Shown here piece after piece: positions 63,781 through 64,000 of a DNA stretch of 64,000 nt (the stretch's first letter is position 1; the number at the start of each line of letters is the position of its first letter). The DNA comes from Yimella sp. cx-51. Its GTDB lineage: Bacteria; Actinomycetota; Actinomycetes; Actinomycetales; Dermatophilaceae. The stretch covers positions 1,612,001 to 1,676,000 of the forward strand of contig NZ_CP072113.1 in the NCBI RefSeq assembly GCF_017654605.1, given 5' to 3'. The position numbers and the translations under genes were made by a program. Under the pieces are notes generated by a model, which ran no database searches, was not told the DNA's origin, and was given only the letters and a program-made list of their open reading frames with translations.

Positions 63781-64000
63781 TCAGACTGCCTTACGGCGCT
63801 CGCGGCGTGAACGGAGTTCGTCGCCGGGGTGCTCGGCCGGGGTGTCGGCGTCGGGGCGCTCGGAGGGAAGCTCCGACAGCGTGAATTCGACCTCGCGCCA
63901 GACGGTGCCGAGCGCGATGCCGAAGACACCCTGACCGCCGCGGATGAGGTCGATGACCTGATCGTCGGAGGTGCATTCGTAGACGCTGGCGCCGTCGGAC
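63781..64000 (-). CDS. MerR-type regulator near gcvP, C-terminal part
   Basis: Only the last 72 residues are in the window; the frame is open at the right edge. VYECTSDDQVIDLIRGGQGV and FGIALGTVWREVEFTLSELP match the C-terminal region of MerR-like regulators such as those beside garA and gcvB in mycobacteria. The DNA-binding domain lies outside. The tail is basic (RSRRERRKAV). A hairpin separates it from gcvP. Confidence 0.7.
   Translation of the reverse strand, partial: SDGASVYECTSDDQVIDLIRGGQGVFGIALGTVWREVEFTLSELPSERPDADTPAEHPGDELRSRRERRKAV

Noticed and set aside
1-64000. CRISPR arrays, rRNA or tRNA genes
   Set aside because: No regularly spaced repeats and no recognisable rRNA or tRNA sequence was seen by eye on either strand.

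Overview
The window is high-GC DNA with dense, often overlapping genes (many ATGA or GTGA start/stop overlaps, frequent GTG starts). Gene content points to an actinobacterium, probably order Micrococcales: a DUF222/HNH protein, DUF6318 lipoprotein, maleylpyruvate-isomerase-type protein, glutamate-cysteine ligase family protein and a gcvP/MerR neighbourhood. The genus cannot be fixed from the sequence alone; a Dermacoccaceae-like organism is a guess.

1-19.1 kb is an accessory, insertion-sequence-rich region built around copper resistance. On the minus strand, a SHOCT protein, a Tat-exported multicopper oxidase, a BNR-type lipoprotein, a small membrane protein and the CopA P-type ATPase form one probable operon ending at a strong hairpin. 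An OmpR-type response regulator and sensor kinase diverge from it. Immediately downstream lie the tail of a second sensor kinase, a DUF305 lipoprotein, a perfect CsoR-type operator and a truncated second oxidase, as if two copper loci had been joined. Around this core are broken IS110, IS3 (three copies), ISL3 and IS256 elements and fragments of unrelated genes. Two near-identical 29-bp direct repeats (526-554 and 19058-19086) bracket the region.

19.1-24.6 kb is also accessory: an Xre regulator followed by a zinc-ribbon/recombinase-like protein with an apparent one-base frameshift, a small P-loop kinase, a phosphotransferase remnant, and an unusual Nudix-methyltransferase fusion.

24.7-31.7 kb encodes a PaoABC-type molybdenum aldehyde oxidoreductase with its maturation genes (MocA-like cytidylyltransferase, XdhC) and an SRPBCC protein, then a carboxylesterase remnant and an alpha/beta hydrolase. 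32-36.3 kb holds a DUF222/HNH protein, a DUF1801 protein, an acyltransferase and a coupled pair of secreted proteins. 36.3-39.1 kb is a decayed C4-dicarboxylate uptake locus: regulator, sensor and DctA transporter are all broken.

39.2-64 kb looks like stable chromosomal backbone: RlmC, an RluA-type pseudouridine synthase, an SDR/acyl-CoA dehydrogenase pair, an FAD-linked oxidase, a luciferase-like monooxygenase, an OafA/SGNH acyltransferase behind a structured leader, quinone oxidoreductase, amidase, YciO, OsmC, a histidine phosphatase, a glutamate-cysteine ligase family protein, SbcDC, AlaA, a secreted protein, and GcvP under a glycine riboswitch, ending in the C-terminal part of a MerR-type regulator.
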